A DNA stretch of 64,000 bases from contig CBDEGK010000003.1 of assembly GCA_965237855.1 (NCBI GenBank), forward strand, positions 1 through 64,000, read 5' to 3'. Each line of letters starts with the position of its first letter. The first letter of the stretch is position 1. The translations under genes and the position numbers were made by a program. Shown piece by piece: positions 45,941 to 54,249 of this stretch. Under the pieces are notes generated by a model. The model had not been told where the DNA came from. It worked only from the letters and a program-made list of their open reading frames with translations, and did no database searches. The DNA is from CBDEGK01 sp965237855 (GTDB lineage Bacteria > Pseudomonadota > Gammaproteobacteria > Pseudomonadales > Halieaceae).

Positions 45941-48877
45941 TCAAGCCGCCAGCGGCATCTCATCCAGCGGTATTCGACGCTCCATATCGAGATCGAATAC
46001 GCCATAGGGATTGAAATGACTGTGCGGTAACGGTGACAGTGCGCGCATATCACGTTCGGTCATGCGATTCATCCATCCCGGTTCACGAAGCACCTGCTGG
46101 ATCATTAAGGTATTTATATAGACAAGGCTGACCTGTAGCAGGTGAAGAGCAAGCGCCGAGACCTCCTGATCTTCCAGATTATTGGTCGCCATCTCTCCAC
46201 TCTTGCCAAAGTAGATGAAGCTATTGACGCCATTCCAGCGTTCAACCACATTCAACCCCGTGTTGACCTCCCGGCGTAGTTCTTCTGACGCCAGATAATT
46301 GCACAGGAAAATAGTTTTCACTGCTCTGCCCAGTTCAATAAGCGCTGCGTAGGTTGGGTGTTGCACGTTGCTGCGGGTGAAACGGCGCAGGATAGCGTCA
46401 GCCTCGGCAGTGCGTGTTCGCAAGGCCGTGGTAAACTTGACCAGTTCATCGTACTGCTGAGCAATCAACTCCCAGTTAATTGCCTTGCTGGTGAAGATGG
46501 GTTCCAGGTTCGGATAACGCTCTTTAGCCCCGGTATCCGGCTGTGCCAACTTGAGCTTGTTGATGCCCTTGAACCGCGGCATCAGCGTAAAACCCAGAAG
46601 GTGACAGAAGGCGAAAGCAACGACACTCTGCCCATGGCTGTCCACATACTGGCGCTCTACTTCCATCTCCGTGCAGTGGTGCAGAACACCTTCAATCATT
46701 GATGCCACTTCAGAGGATGAGCACCGCTTGAGCTGGGAATAAATGCAGACCGCGTTTATATCCACATGCCAATAGATCATGACACCACGGCCACCATAGC
46801 GGACATGCCACTCGGTCATGAGATTCTGATCCCAGGCGCTGAACTGGGTGGAGTCGGATGCGCAGGCGGTTGTCCCCTCACCCCAGATGTGTGGCAGGCG
46901 CGCCTGCAAAGTCGCATTCACCACACGCCTGATAGCATCGCGCAGACTGTCCTTGTGAATATAACGGCGACGTGTATGCAAGAGCTCTTTGTAACTAACC
47001 CCATGCGGTCCGCTGGCAAGGCACTTTAATCCCGCATTGGTGCCCAGCCCATAAAGTGAAAGTAGCAGACGGCGTAATACCTCATCGGGAGGGGTGGCTT
47101 CCCGCGATGCGGCAGTAGCAAACGCTTTTGTGAACCCCGCCCTAAAATCAGTCTCTTTGAGTGCATCGAGTAAGCTGGTTGCAGGCCACCTCTGGTTAAG
47201 CTCCCGCTTTAACGCGTCCAGATTTGGCGGATCAGGCAGTGCTTTCAGTGGGGTAACGGAGATAGTTGGTTTATTACGCTTTTGTTTAATCGCCACTTCG
47301 CCGTTTCGTGGCAAATTCTCATTGAGGTGACTGAGCGACTCCGCCATTTTCCCCTTCATGTCGGCGATGAACGTCTCAGCATCGGGCGGCAAATTGAGTG
47401 CCTCGTAATAACTCTGACGATTGATATCAAAGTCAGTCGGCAGGTCGTCATCGGGATTGCAAAAGTGCTTGGCGCCGACCACCCAGACTTCCTTGCATCG
47501 GAGCTTTTCACGCAGTTCCTGCAGTACACAGATCTCATAATTGATCCGATTGATTCGCTCGGCTCCACTGGACGACTTTTCGATGACAATGTCTCGCCAT
47601 TTCTGGCGGACTACGCCCTCGACCGGGATATCGTCAAGGGCAAAGTACCGGTCCCGACGATCCTGGTGCGTCTTGATAACGTCTATTGCATCCAGGATCG
47701 GGCGCCACGCCTCATTATTGCAGCGGAACTCCAATGCCTCGAGAATACGCGGCAGCATGCGACGATAATGCTGTGCATAGGACGCGCGAACTTTCTTGTG
47801 TATCTTGTTGATGTATGCCGGGCCATTTGAACGATGTTCTTTCACCAGTTGTTCGATCATTTGTTCATTAACGACGGGAAACACGACATCACGGACGGCG
47901 CCATCAGGATTCTCCAACACGACTTCAGCAATGCGGAACAGCAGCGTCGTCTTGCTCTGCACCTTGAAAAAGCTGCCGACCAACTCTGAGACGATTTTGC
48001 GCTCAGCTCGCACCGAGATTTTGTGGATCACCTGGATGAGCAATTCAACAAGCTTGTCAGTGATTTCACCCTCACGCGGCACGCAATAAAAGACCAACAG
48101 CGGATAGCGTATCTTTGCAGGGTGGCGGCGAAGCTCCCAGGCATTTTCTGTCCGTGCCCGCTGGCGGTAGCGTTCGGTCAACTTGGGGTTGATGCCCTGC
48201 AAAATATCGGCGGGAAGGTCGAGACTGCGTAGCCTCTCGAGTCGGTCGACAGCCCGCAGTACACTGTCCAGGCTGACGGGGCCCATATCGGCACAAATTC
48301 GGGAAAATTCGGAAACGTCATCCTTTTCCACAAGAAGACCGTCAAGTTGCGCGAGCGCATCTTTGCTCAACTGACTGTGGATCCTTTGGAAAAGCAGACC
48401 ATCAAATGTACGCTCGGCCGAACTGACCATCCGTTCCAGGCGGTAATCACCCGGCCGCTCGAGGTGGTTGTGTAGCATCCATTCTGTAATCAGTTCATCC
48501 AGATGTGATGGCGCCGGAGCTTCTGGAAAGACGCTGTCAATCAACCAGGTGCGGAAACGGATTGCCACTTGTTTATCAAATGGCCGAATCCCCAGGTATG
48601 TTAAAATCTCACGGCGATGTCGGCTCCCCGTTCGGTTTTGGCAGGCATAATCATCAAGGTCAGTGACGGATGCCTCGACCTGGAAGGCCAGGTACTCCAG
48701 TACCACAGACGTGATTTCGTCGATTCGTTTGGGAAACCGGGCGTACAGCTGATAATGTCTTAGCAGCACAGCCAGAGCCAATCGACTCTGCCCAGTTTTG
48801 CCCTTGAGGAGGGTGTAATCGTCATCATAGAGTGTCCAGTGCTCGCTCAGTTCGGTCTCGGTCCATACTTGCTTCAT
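45941..48877 (-). CDS. tnpA: Tn3-family transposase TnpA
   Basis: 978 residues, full length for the family (about 960-1000). N-terminal DUF4158-type DNA-binding region, then the DDE_Tnp_Tn3 catalytic domain: CASDSTQFSAWDQNLMTEWH (first D), YVDSHGQSVVAFAFCHLLGF (second D) and the C-terminal glutamate in the segment FIYFGKSGEMATNNLEDQE. The frame is uninterrupted. It is transcribed toward tnpR. Confidence 0.95.
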   Translation of the reverse strand: MKQVWTETELSEHWTLYDDDYTLLKGKTGQSRLALAVLLRHYQLYARFPKRIDEITSVVLEYLAFQVEASVTDLDDYACQNRTGSRHRREILTYLGIRPFDKQVAIRFRTWLIDSVFPEAPAPSHLDELITEWMLHNHLERPGDYRLERMVSSAERTFDGLLFQRIHSQLSKDALAQLDGLLVEKDDVSEFSRICADMGPVSLDSVLRAVDRLERLRSLDLPADILQGINPKLTERYRQRARTENAWELRRHPAKIRYPLLVFYCVPREGEITDKLVELLIQVIHKISVRAERKIVSELVGSFFKVQSKTTLLFRIAEVVLENPDGAVRDVVFPVVNEQMIEQLVKEHRSNGPAYINKIHKKVRASYAQHYRRMLPRILEALEFRCNNEAWRPILDAIDVIKTHQDRRDRYFALDDIPVEGVVRQKWRDIVIEKSSSGAERINRINYEICVLQELREKLRCKEVWVVGAKHFCNPDDDLPTDFDINRQSYYEALNLPPDAETFIADMKGKMAESLSHLNENLPRNGEVAIKQKRNKPTISVTPLKALPDPPNLDALKRELNQRWPATSLLDALKETDFRAGFTKAFATAASREATPPDEVLRRLLLSLYGLGTNAGLKCLASGPHGVSYKELLHTRRRYIHKDSLRDAIRRVVNATLQARLPHIWGEGTTACASDSTQFSAWDQNLMTEWHVRYGGRGVMIYWHVDINAVCIYSQLKRCSSSEVASMIEGVLHHCTEMEVERQYVDSHGQSVVAFAFCHLLGFTLMPRFKGINKLKLAQPDTGAKERYPNLEPIFTSKAINWELIAQQYDELVKFTTALRTRTAEADAILRRFTRSNVQHPTYAALIELGRAVKTIFLCNYLASEELRREVNTGLNVVERWNGVNSFIYFGKSGEMATNNLEDQEVSALALHLLQVSLVYINTLMIQQVLREPGWMNRMTERDMRALSPLPHSHFNPYGVFDLDMERRIPLDEMPLAA

Positions 48878-48900
48878 TCACGATTCCCGTTTTATTATTA

Positions 48901-48920
48901 CGGATTATATATACGGAACA
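48901..48920. promoter_or_regulatory. Palindromic res/operator-like site upstream of tnpA
   Basis: CGGATTATATATACGGAACA, the partner of the site at 45846-45865, 24 bases before the tnpA start and 41 bases inside the right inverted repeat. Probably a TnpR-binding or autoregulatory site. Confidence 0.55.
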
Positions 48921-48942
48921 TATTGTAAATGGAATCCAACGA

Positions 48943-49470
48943 CTAAAACAAGCACTGACTGAAAATCTGGCCGATTTGCACAGCTTCGTGGGCACTGGGC
49001 CTAGTACCTGAGCCCAAAGTAATCAATGCCGTTGAGTCCGGGTCACGAGTGAAAGATTGTCGCTTATATTTCGTTGAAATTTGGCTTGGAAGCTCCAATT
49101 GTGGAGTAGAAAATTGCGATAACTTTTTATCGCAGACCAGCAGGTTGGCTTTGGTGACAGTGAGGGTATTGTCGATGATATCCAAAGTCGATTCTTCTGA
49201 AATGGATATCTGCGCGCTACCCATTCGTAGAACTGCCAGGCAAACAACAAAATGCCGGATAGGATTTGGAATTTTAATGGCTATACAACTTCCACTGCCG
49301 GGAGTAAAACCTTCAGAATGCAGCGCCTCGGTTATGATTCCCGCATATTGCCATACCAGTGCGTCGAGTGTTTTGTAATCAATGACTGTTTTTTCCGAAA
49401 CAATTGCTATTGCAAAGGGATTTTGCTTGGCGTTAGTAGTTAAACTGTCGACAAATCTGATAGATTCCAT
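48943..49470 (-). pseudogene. Adenylate-forming (AMP-binding) enzyme, 3' truncated by Tn3
   Basis: ATG 49470 follows AAGGAGAGTGGT. The N-terminal part reads like an acyl-CoA synthetase or NRPS-type AMP-binding protein: NPFAIAIVSEKTVIDYKTLD, GSGSCIAIKIPNPIRHFVVC, CLAVLRMGSAQISI. It reaches the start of the P-loop (STALITLGSGTR, where family members have SSGTTGxPK) and then runs into the transposon inverted repeat at 49002. About two thirds of the enzyme are missing and no continuation is found left of the transposon. The 200 bases upstream contain no gene. Confidence 0.75.
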
Positions 49471-49682
49471 ACCACTCTCCTTCAATAGCCTGTCTTGGAT
49501 TTAGCAATGGCAGCTAGCTCCCTTTTTAGGGTACCGCCAAGTTAACTAGCTGTAACTGAATATAATTGGCCCATGAATTCCTACAAGCGCCACCGATTCC
49601 CACTACCCGATTGACATAAATCACTGTAGCCGCCCCGACGAGCCGTGGGTTTGATTTGCCAACCCGAAAAGGGCCAGATGGC

Positions 49683-50740
49683 TCAGTTAACGAGTCCCAG
49701 CACTTGTGCGACTTTCAGCAGGCCCAGTCCCATGGCCACCAGTACCACGAAGCCGCCAACCAGGTTGCTGATGGCGCTGTTTTTCAGGGCGCCCAACAGG
49801 CGGCTGCGGTTCATTACCAGCAGCAAAAAACCGTTTGCCGCCTGGGCGAACAGAATAGCCGTCAGGGGGCGTGTGCCGACGGTGGCAAACACTGTACCCA
49901 CCAGTAACACACTCAACCAAATACTGCGGAAGCGGGCGTCACTCAACTCCGTTGGCCACCCCATGGCACCACAAACCGCGTAGGCGGCGGCCAGGGGCGC
50001 GGTAATGGCGCTGCTAAGGCCGGCTGAGAAGAGTCCTGCGGCGAAGAAATAACTGGCTGCGGGCCCTAGCAGGGGTTGCAGTTGCTGGGACATGGTTGCC
50101 GCTGAAAAATTGTCCTCATGGCCGAAAAAAGCCGCTGCGGCTGTACTCATGACGGCCAGGCTGATCAATCCACCCAGGCCGATGGAGAAGCCGGTGTCCC
50201 AGCGACTCTGGCGAATCGCCAGCTCGGTATCCTCTACGCCATGCCATTGCTGCGCGGCGGTGCTGGCATGCAGGAACAGGTTGTAGGGGACAACAGTGGT
50301 GCCAATCAGCGCCAACACCATCAGGGTCGAGCCGGGGGGCAGGCTCGGCACCAGTAATCCCGAGGCTATTGCGCTTAACGAGGGTCGGGTCATGAACATG
50401 GTCAGCAGGAAAACCACGCTCATCGTCAGCACCAGTGCCAGCATGGTTTTCTAGATCAGCCGGTAGCGCCCCGTCAGCAGGAGTACACCGGCGAGGGCGC
50501 CAACGCTGGCGGACCACCAGCCCATCTGGCCACCGATGACGGCGTTCAAACCGAGTGCTGCGCCGGTGATGTTGCCCGCCTCATAGGCGGCATTGCCCAG
50601 GCCAACTGCCGCAACCACCAGTACTACAGCGGCTTTGCCCAGCGCGGATTCTCCCAGCTCTGCACGCAGGTTTTCTGACAGGCCACGGCCGGTCACAATG
50701 CCGAGTCGGGCCGACATTTCCTTTCCCCTGCTGAGACTAC
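49683..50740 (-). pseudogene. Nramp-type Mn/Fe transporter (MntH-like), nonsense mutation and 5' truncation
   Basis: Two frames in the same register are separated by one TAG at 50451-50453: the first ends GRYRLI, the second starts KTMLALVLTMSVVFLLTMF, where the family has an acidic or polar residue at the stop position. Nramp motifs are present: VGLGNAAYEAGNITGAALG, LALIGTTVVPYNLFLHAS (MPH-like helix 6 region as TVVPYN) and SSAITAPLAAAYAV. The first frame begins in EMSARLGIVTGRGL, which is around the second helix, so the N-terminal 60-80 residues with the first metal-site helix are missing at the edge of the decayed IS3. It is nonfunctional as sequenced. Confidence 0.8.
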
Positions 50741-50823
50741 CCGCATGGACAATTACCTGGCAAGCCCCTGGTATCGTAGATACCTGATAGCGTTACAATT
50801 GACGCGAACAGAAGGTATTGATA

Positions 50824-51117
50824 ATGAGCGGGAAACGCTACACAGGAGAATTCAAAATCGAGGCGGTAAAACAGGTTACAGACCGGGGTTATAAGATCGG
50901 CGACGTGGTCAAGCAACTCGGGGTGACGCCAAAGAGCATGTACGATTGGATCAAGAAATACGGTGATGCCGGTTCCCAGCATCAAACAATCACCAGTCGG
51001 CAAGATGAGCTAGGACAGCTCAAAGCCCAGCTTCGACGAGTCACGGAAGATCGAGATATATTAAAGGAAGCCGCAGTGTATTTCGCAGGCGAATCAAAGA
51101 AAAATACACGTTCATAA
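50824..51117 (+). CDS. IS3-family transposase OrfA of the decayed element
   Basis: About 97 residues: SGKRYTGEFKIEAVKQVTDR and the recognition region LGVTPKSMYDWIKKYG, then a coiled-coil tail ending in ILKEAAVYFAGE. It looks intact, but its OrfB partner is broken, so the element is not autonomous. Confidence 0.8.
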   Translation: MSGKRYTGEFKIEAVKQVTDRGYKIGDVVKQLGVTPKSMYDWIKKYGDAGSQHQTITSRQDELGQLKAQLRRVTEDRDILKEAAVYFAGESKKNTRS

Positions 51118-51716
51118 AGTCAAGACTCAAGCTATATCCCGTGGTGGCCATGTGCCGAATACTGGAGATCCACCCTAGCGGATTCTACGCCTGGCTCAAA
51201 CATCCCGAAAGCAAACGGGCCGTGGAGGACAAGCGCAGGTTCGGGCAGATCAAACAATTCTGGATTGAGAGTGGATTTTCTTATGGTTATCGAAATATCA
51301 CGCTGGACATGAAAGACCATGGTGAGACCTGCGGCAAGAACCGCGTGCACCCTATCATGCGAGAAGCCGGCATCCGGTCACAGCGGGGCTACAAGCGACA
51401 TCGGGGCTTCAAAGGTGGAGACCTGAGCCACGTGGTGCCGAACATCCTGGGTCGTGAATTTGAGGTTGATCAGCCCAACCAGTCCTGAGTCACCAATTTC
51501 ACCTATATTCGAACCCATGAAGGCTGGCTGTATCTGACTATCGTGATGGATCTGTTCTCGCGCCAGGTAGTGGGCTGGAGCATGAAGAGCAACCCCAGCA
51601 GATCTAGTGATTGACGCGCTTCTGATGGCGCTGTGGCGGCGAAAGCCAGAGGGAAAGGTGCTGATCCATTCCGATCAGGGAGTTCAATATACCTGTGCCG
51701 ACTCTTCGAGAAAGTG
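51093..51716 (+). pseudogene. IS3-family transposase OrfB, broken
   Basis: The frame starts at about KEKYTFIKSRLKLYPV, runs through PSGFYAWLKHPESKRAVEDK and ends at TGA 51486-51488, where the family has TGG (tryptophan of the QSWVTDFTY motif). The reading then continues in frame with FTYIRTHEGWLYLTIVMDLF until a second lesion near 51600, where the frame changes (VIDALLMALWRRKPEGK). It stops short of the final glutamate of the DDE triad at about 51715. Confidence 0.8.
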
Positions 51717-51747
51717 ATGTCATTCACGACGATTCTCTATCTGTGGA

Positions 51748-52413
51748 GTGATAAACTGCTCGCAACATATTAGGCTTAAGCATTCCTTAAGAATGCCTGC
51801 CAAGGTTGAGGAGGCTCTTGTTTTGCTCGCGTCAAGCTCGCATGGATTTATGTTTGTAGCGGTTCCAAAAACTGCGTCACGAAGTATCGAAAACCGGCTC
51901 CAGCAGTACGACGACAAAGAGATTTCCGAACCCTTCAATAAGCATGTATTGGCCCTTAAGCTAAACAACGATCTAGGGGTGGAATATCTTTCAAAATTCT
52001 TCAAATTTGCGTTTGTACGCAATCCGTACACTTGGATGTATTCATGGTACAAGTTTCGTACTCGAGATCTGCTCAAAGATGAGAGTCATCCGCTCCATAG
52101 TCGATATACCGGTAAGATAAGCTTCGAGGAATTTGTTCAAACATTTTTTGAAAAGGAAATGTTTTTGAAACAGTCAGATTTTATCTGTTCACACGCAGGT
52201 GAGCTATTAGTTGATTATGTCGGACGCTATGAGAACTTGACCAGTGATTACAAAGATGTATGCAAGAGGCTCAATATTCCCGTGCAGGAATTAGACTCGC
52301 TAAATGTGAGCGAAGGCCCGGAATTCGCTCTAGACATTCTCAGCGAGAGCGGCCGAAAAATCATGAATAACTGTTGTGGTCTACTAAAAGTGGACACCTT
52401 GTATAGACTGTAA
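51748..52413 (+). pseudogene. Sulfotransferase family protein, 3' truncated by IS3
   Basis: The 5'-phosphosulfate loop is seen as FVAVPKTASRSIENRL and the 3'-phosphate motif as KFAFVRNPYTWMYSWY, as in sulfotransferase family 2 (PAPS-dependent). Later YVGRYENLTSDYKDVCKRL is typical of the carbohydrate sulfotransferase-like group. The final codons (KVDTLYRL) are from the IS3 end, so only the last few tens of residues are lost. The start (GTG 51748 or ATG 51793) is uncertain because the decayed IS3 lies just upstream. It may still fold; activity is doubtful. Confidence 0.72.
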
Positions 52414-52434
52414 AAATCAAATACGAGGTGAACA

Positions 52435-52722
52435 ATGACAAGTAGACAAAAACGGAACTTTCCTGATGATTTCAAGCAAGATGCCGTGGCATTGGTGATT
52501 GAGCAGGGCTATACCATAGTCGCAGCTGCACGGAGCCTGGATGTTGGCCCAGGGCTACTCGGGCGTTGGAAGCGAGAGCATGAGGCTAATTCCCACATCA
52601 ATGCACTTGCTAAGGACGAACAAGAGGAACTAAAGCGGCTGCGCCGTGAGGTTCGAGAACTCAAAATGGAGAAAGAAATTCTAAAAAAGGCGTCGGCGTA
52701 TTTCGCAAAGGAAATGAAGTGA
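52435..52722 (+). CDS. IS3-family transposase OrfA
   Basis: 95 residues with the HTH_8 sequence NFPDDFKQDAVALVIEQGYT and LGRWKREHEAN, followed by a zipper-like tail. The classical slippery heptamer A AAA AAG is at 52683-52689 and the orfB frame is open back to it. Confidence 0.92.
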   Translation: MTSRQKRNFPDDFKQDAVALVIEQGYTIVAAARSLDVGPGLLGRWKREHEANSHINALAKDEQEELKRLRREVRELKMEKEILKKASAYFAKEMK

Positions 52723-53594
52723 AGTACGCCTTAGTGCAAGGTAATACAGCTCAATATCCAGTAACAATGTTGTGCCGGGTCATCGGTGTAAAGCGTAGCT
52801 CCTACTACGCCTGGAGGGCCCGTGGAGGCAAGGTGATTGGTCCTGAAGAGCTGGCTGTCAGGCGGCGAATGAAGTCCCTGTTTACAGATTCTCGGCAGAG
52901 TATGGGGAGTCGTAGACTGAGCCGTCAACTTACTGCAGAAGGCTTCTCCATTGGTCGTTATCGCGCCAGGCGGCTCATGAAATCTATGGGCCTCGTCGTC
53001 AAATCTAAACGTAAATACAAGGTCACCACTGACAGCAAACATCGATTACCTGTGGCTGACAATGTGCTGAATCGAGCATTTTCACCCGCAAGCCCCAACC
53101 AGTGCTGGGGGTCCGATATTACTTATCTTTGGACTCAGGAGGGTTGGGTCTACCTGGCCGTGGTGATTGACCTTTACTCTCGACGAGTTGTTGGCTGGTC
53201 TATGGATCGCCGCATGACCAAGGCGCTGGTCATCAGGGCATTGATAATGGCCGTAAGCCTAAGGAATCCACCGCCAGGCTTGATCCACCATTCAGATCGT
53301 GGCAGTCAATATGCCAGCCATGCTTACCAAGCACTGCTAAAGCAGCATGGAATCATAGCGAGCATGAGTCGAAAAGGTAATTGCTGGGACAATTCGCCAG
53401 TTGAACGATTTTTCAGCAGCCTAAAGCGCGAATGGACGTGTGACCAGGGATATTGCACTCGAGAAGCTGCGATCGCAGATGTCCGGGAGTATGTGGCGGT
53501 GTATTACAACGCGAAGCGGCTGCATTCTACGCTGGGATACAAAACGCCGATGGACTACGAATTTAACTTAAGCAAAGTGTCCAAAAATAGTTGA
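52719..53594 (+). CDS. IS3-family transposase OrfB
   Basis: 291 residues with a GTG initiator. DDE core: WGSDITYLWTQEG (D), LIHHSDRGSQYAS (D) and CWDNSPVERFFSSLKREW (E), with the C-terminal YYNAKRLHSTLGYKTP. Intact; expected to be made mainly as an OrfAB fusion. Confidence 0.94.
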   Translation: MKYALVQGNTAQYPVTMLCRVIGVKRSSYYAWRARGGKVIGPEELAVRRRMKSLFTDSRQSMGSRRLSRQLTAEGFSIGRYRARRLMKSMGLVVKSKRKYKVTTDSKHRLPVADNVLNRAFSPASPNQCWGSDITYLWTQEGWVYLAVVIDLYSRRVVGWSMDRRMTKALVIRALIMAVSLRNPPPGLIHHSDRGSQYASHAYQALLKQHGIIASMSRKGNCWDNSPVERFFSSLKREWTCDQGYCTREAAIADVREYVAVYYNAKRLHSTLGYKTPMDYEFNLSKVSKNS

Positions 53595-53599
53595 CCACA

Positions 53600-53895
53600 A
53601 CATCCATCTTTCTTAGCTCTTCAAGTACCTCCCTAGATTTCATTGGCTTGCGAGCCTTCTCAAGCACTTCTATAATGCATTCTTTAAAAGGGCGACTATT
53701 AGTCTGGGCGCGTGCAGCTTGCGAGGGTTGTTCTTCATCTTGTATATCGAGCAATTCACAAATGGCCGCCTTTTGGGCGTGCGTTTTGATGATTTTCCCT
53801 TTTAAATCATCAATTTTACTTTCATACTGCGCAGCCTCGACATCAAGTTCGGACAACTTGGTTTCTAGTTCAGACTTAGTTTGATGCGACCACAT
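53600..53895 (-). pseudogene. Coiled-coil/winged-HTH protein, 3' truncated by IS3
   Basis: ATG 53895 has AAGGGG upstream. The first half is a coiled coil (SELETKLSELDVEAAQYE, then KIDDLKGKIIKTHAQKAA) and the second resembles a HARE-type winged helix (FKECIIEVLEKARKPMKSRE, VLEELRKMD). It runs into the IS3 end at 53599, which replaces its last residues up to a stop at 53563. It is divergent from the small acidic gene at 53979. Likely a small regulator or a nuclease-associated module; the function is uncertain. Confidence 0.6.
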
Positions 53896-53978
53896 AATGC
53901 ACCCCTTGCGACTTTGATAGATGATTTTACGGTTTTTGTTGATGGATAGCAACACACATTAATTAAATAGGAGCTTTG

Positions 53979-54125
53979 ATGAATATGGTAGATGGCAGTG
54001 ACAAAGACAAGTTTGAGAACATAGCCAAAGAGTTGGAGTGCGACGAATCCGAAGATGCACTAGATAAGGCGGTAGAGGGCTTGAGCTTGGAAACAGAGAA
54101 GGACAAAGAGCCGGAAACCGAGTAA
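53979..54125 (+). CDS. Small acidic protein (48 aa)
   Basis: ATG 53979 has GGAG eight bases upstream and the frame of 48 codons ends at TAA 54123-54125. It is strikingly acidic (EDALDKAVEGLSLETEKDKE) without hydrophobic segments. A terminator hairpin overlaps its 3' end, which supports a real short transcript. No family is recognised. Confidence 0.6.
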   Translation: MNMVDGSDKDKFENIAKELECDESEDALDKAVEGLSLETEKDKEPETE

Positions 54126-54136
54126 AACCGGCTCTT
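54104..54136 (+). terminator. Rho-independent terminator overlapping the small acidic gene
   Basis: AAAGAGCCGG pairs with CCGGCTCTTT around a 13-base loop that contains the TAA of the 48-codon gene. The stem is followed by a short, weak T-rich stretch. The next 110 bases to the PhyH gene hold nothing recognised. Confidence 0.65.
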
Positions 54137-54249
54137 TCGTGTCTACGGCGTCCCGTTATTCAATGGGTACGCCAAGTATAATATATCCAATATTTTTGAC
54201 ACTGGAGATTTTAGCCAGAAAACAAGCAATGTCAAATATTTTTTACACC

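Larger units (their letters stand above)
45211..49002 (-). mobile_element. Minimal Tn3-family transposon
   Basis: 3792 bases bounded by perfectly matching 41-base inverted repeats (45211-45251 and 48962-49002). The outer part reads AGGCCCAGTGCCCACGAAGC, so the usual GGGG start of Tn3 ends is absent or degenerate. It contains only tnpA and tnpR. No five-base target duplication is seen (CAACC on the left, AGTAC on the right), so at least one end has been rearranged. It truncated an adenylate-forming enzyme gene on the right. Confidence 0.88.
50760..51716 (+). mobile_element. Decayed IS3-family element
   Basis: Contains an intact orfA and an orfB broken by a stop and a frameshift, with its last third missing. 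Boundaries are approximate because no matching terminal repeats were found. It joins the truncated Nramp gene to the truncated sulfotransferase gene. Confidence 0.7.
52375..53599 (+). mobile_element. Intact IS3-family insertion sequence
   Basis: 1225 bases. Left end TGTGGTCTACTAAAAGTGG and right end, inverted, TGTGGTCAACTATTTTTGG, matching in the outer and inner blocks. OrfA and OrfB overlap by four bases. No target duplication is evident, and both flanking genes are truncated at the IS edges, so the insertion was accompanied by a deletion or the IS recombined with another copy. Confidence 0.88.
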
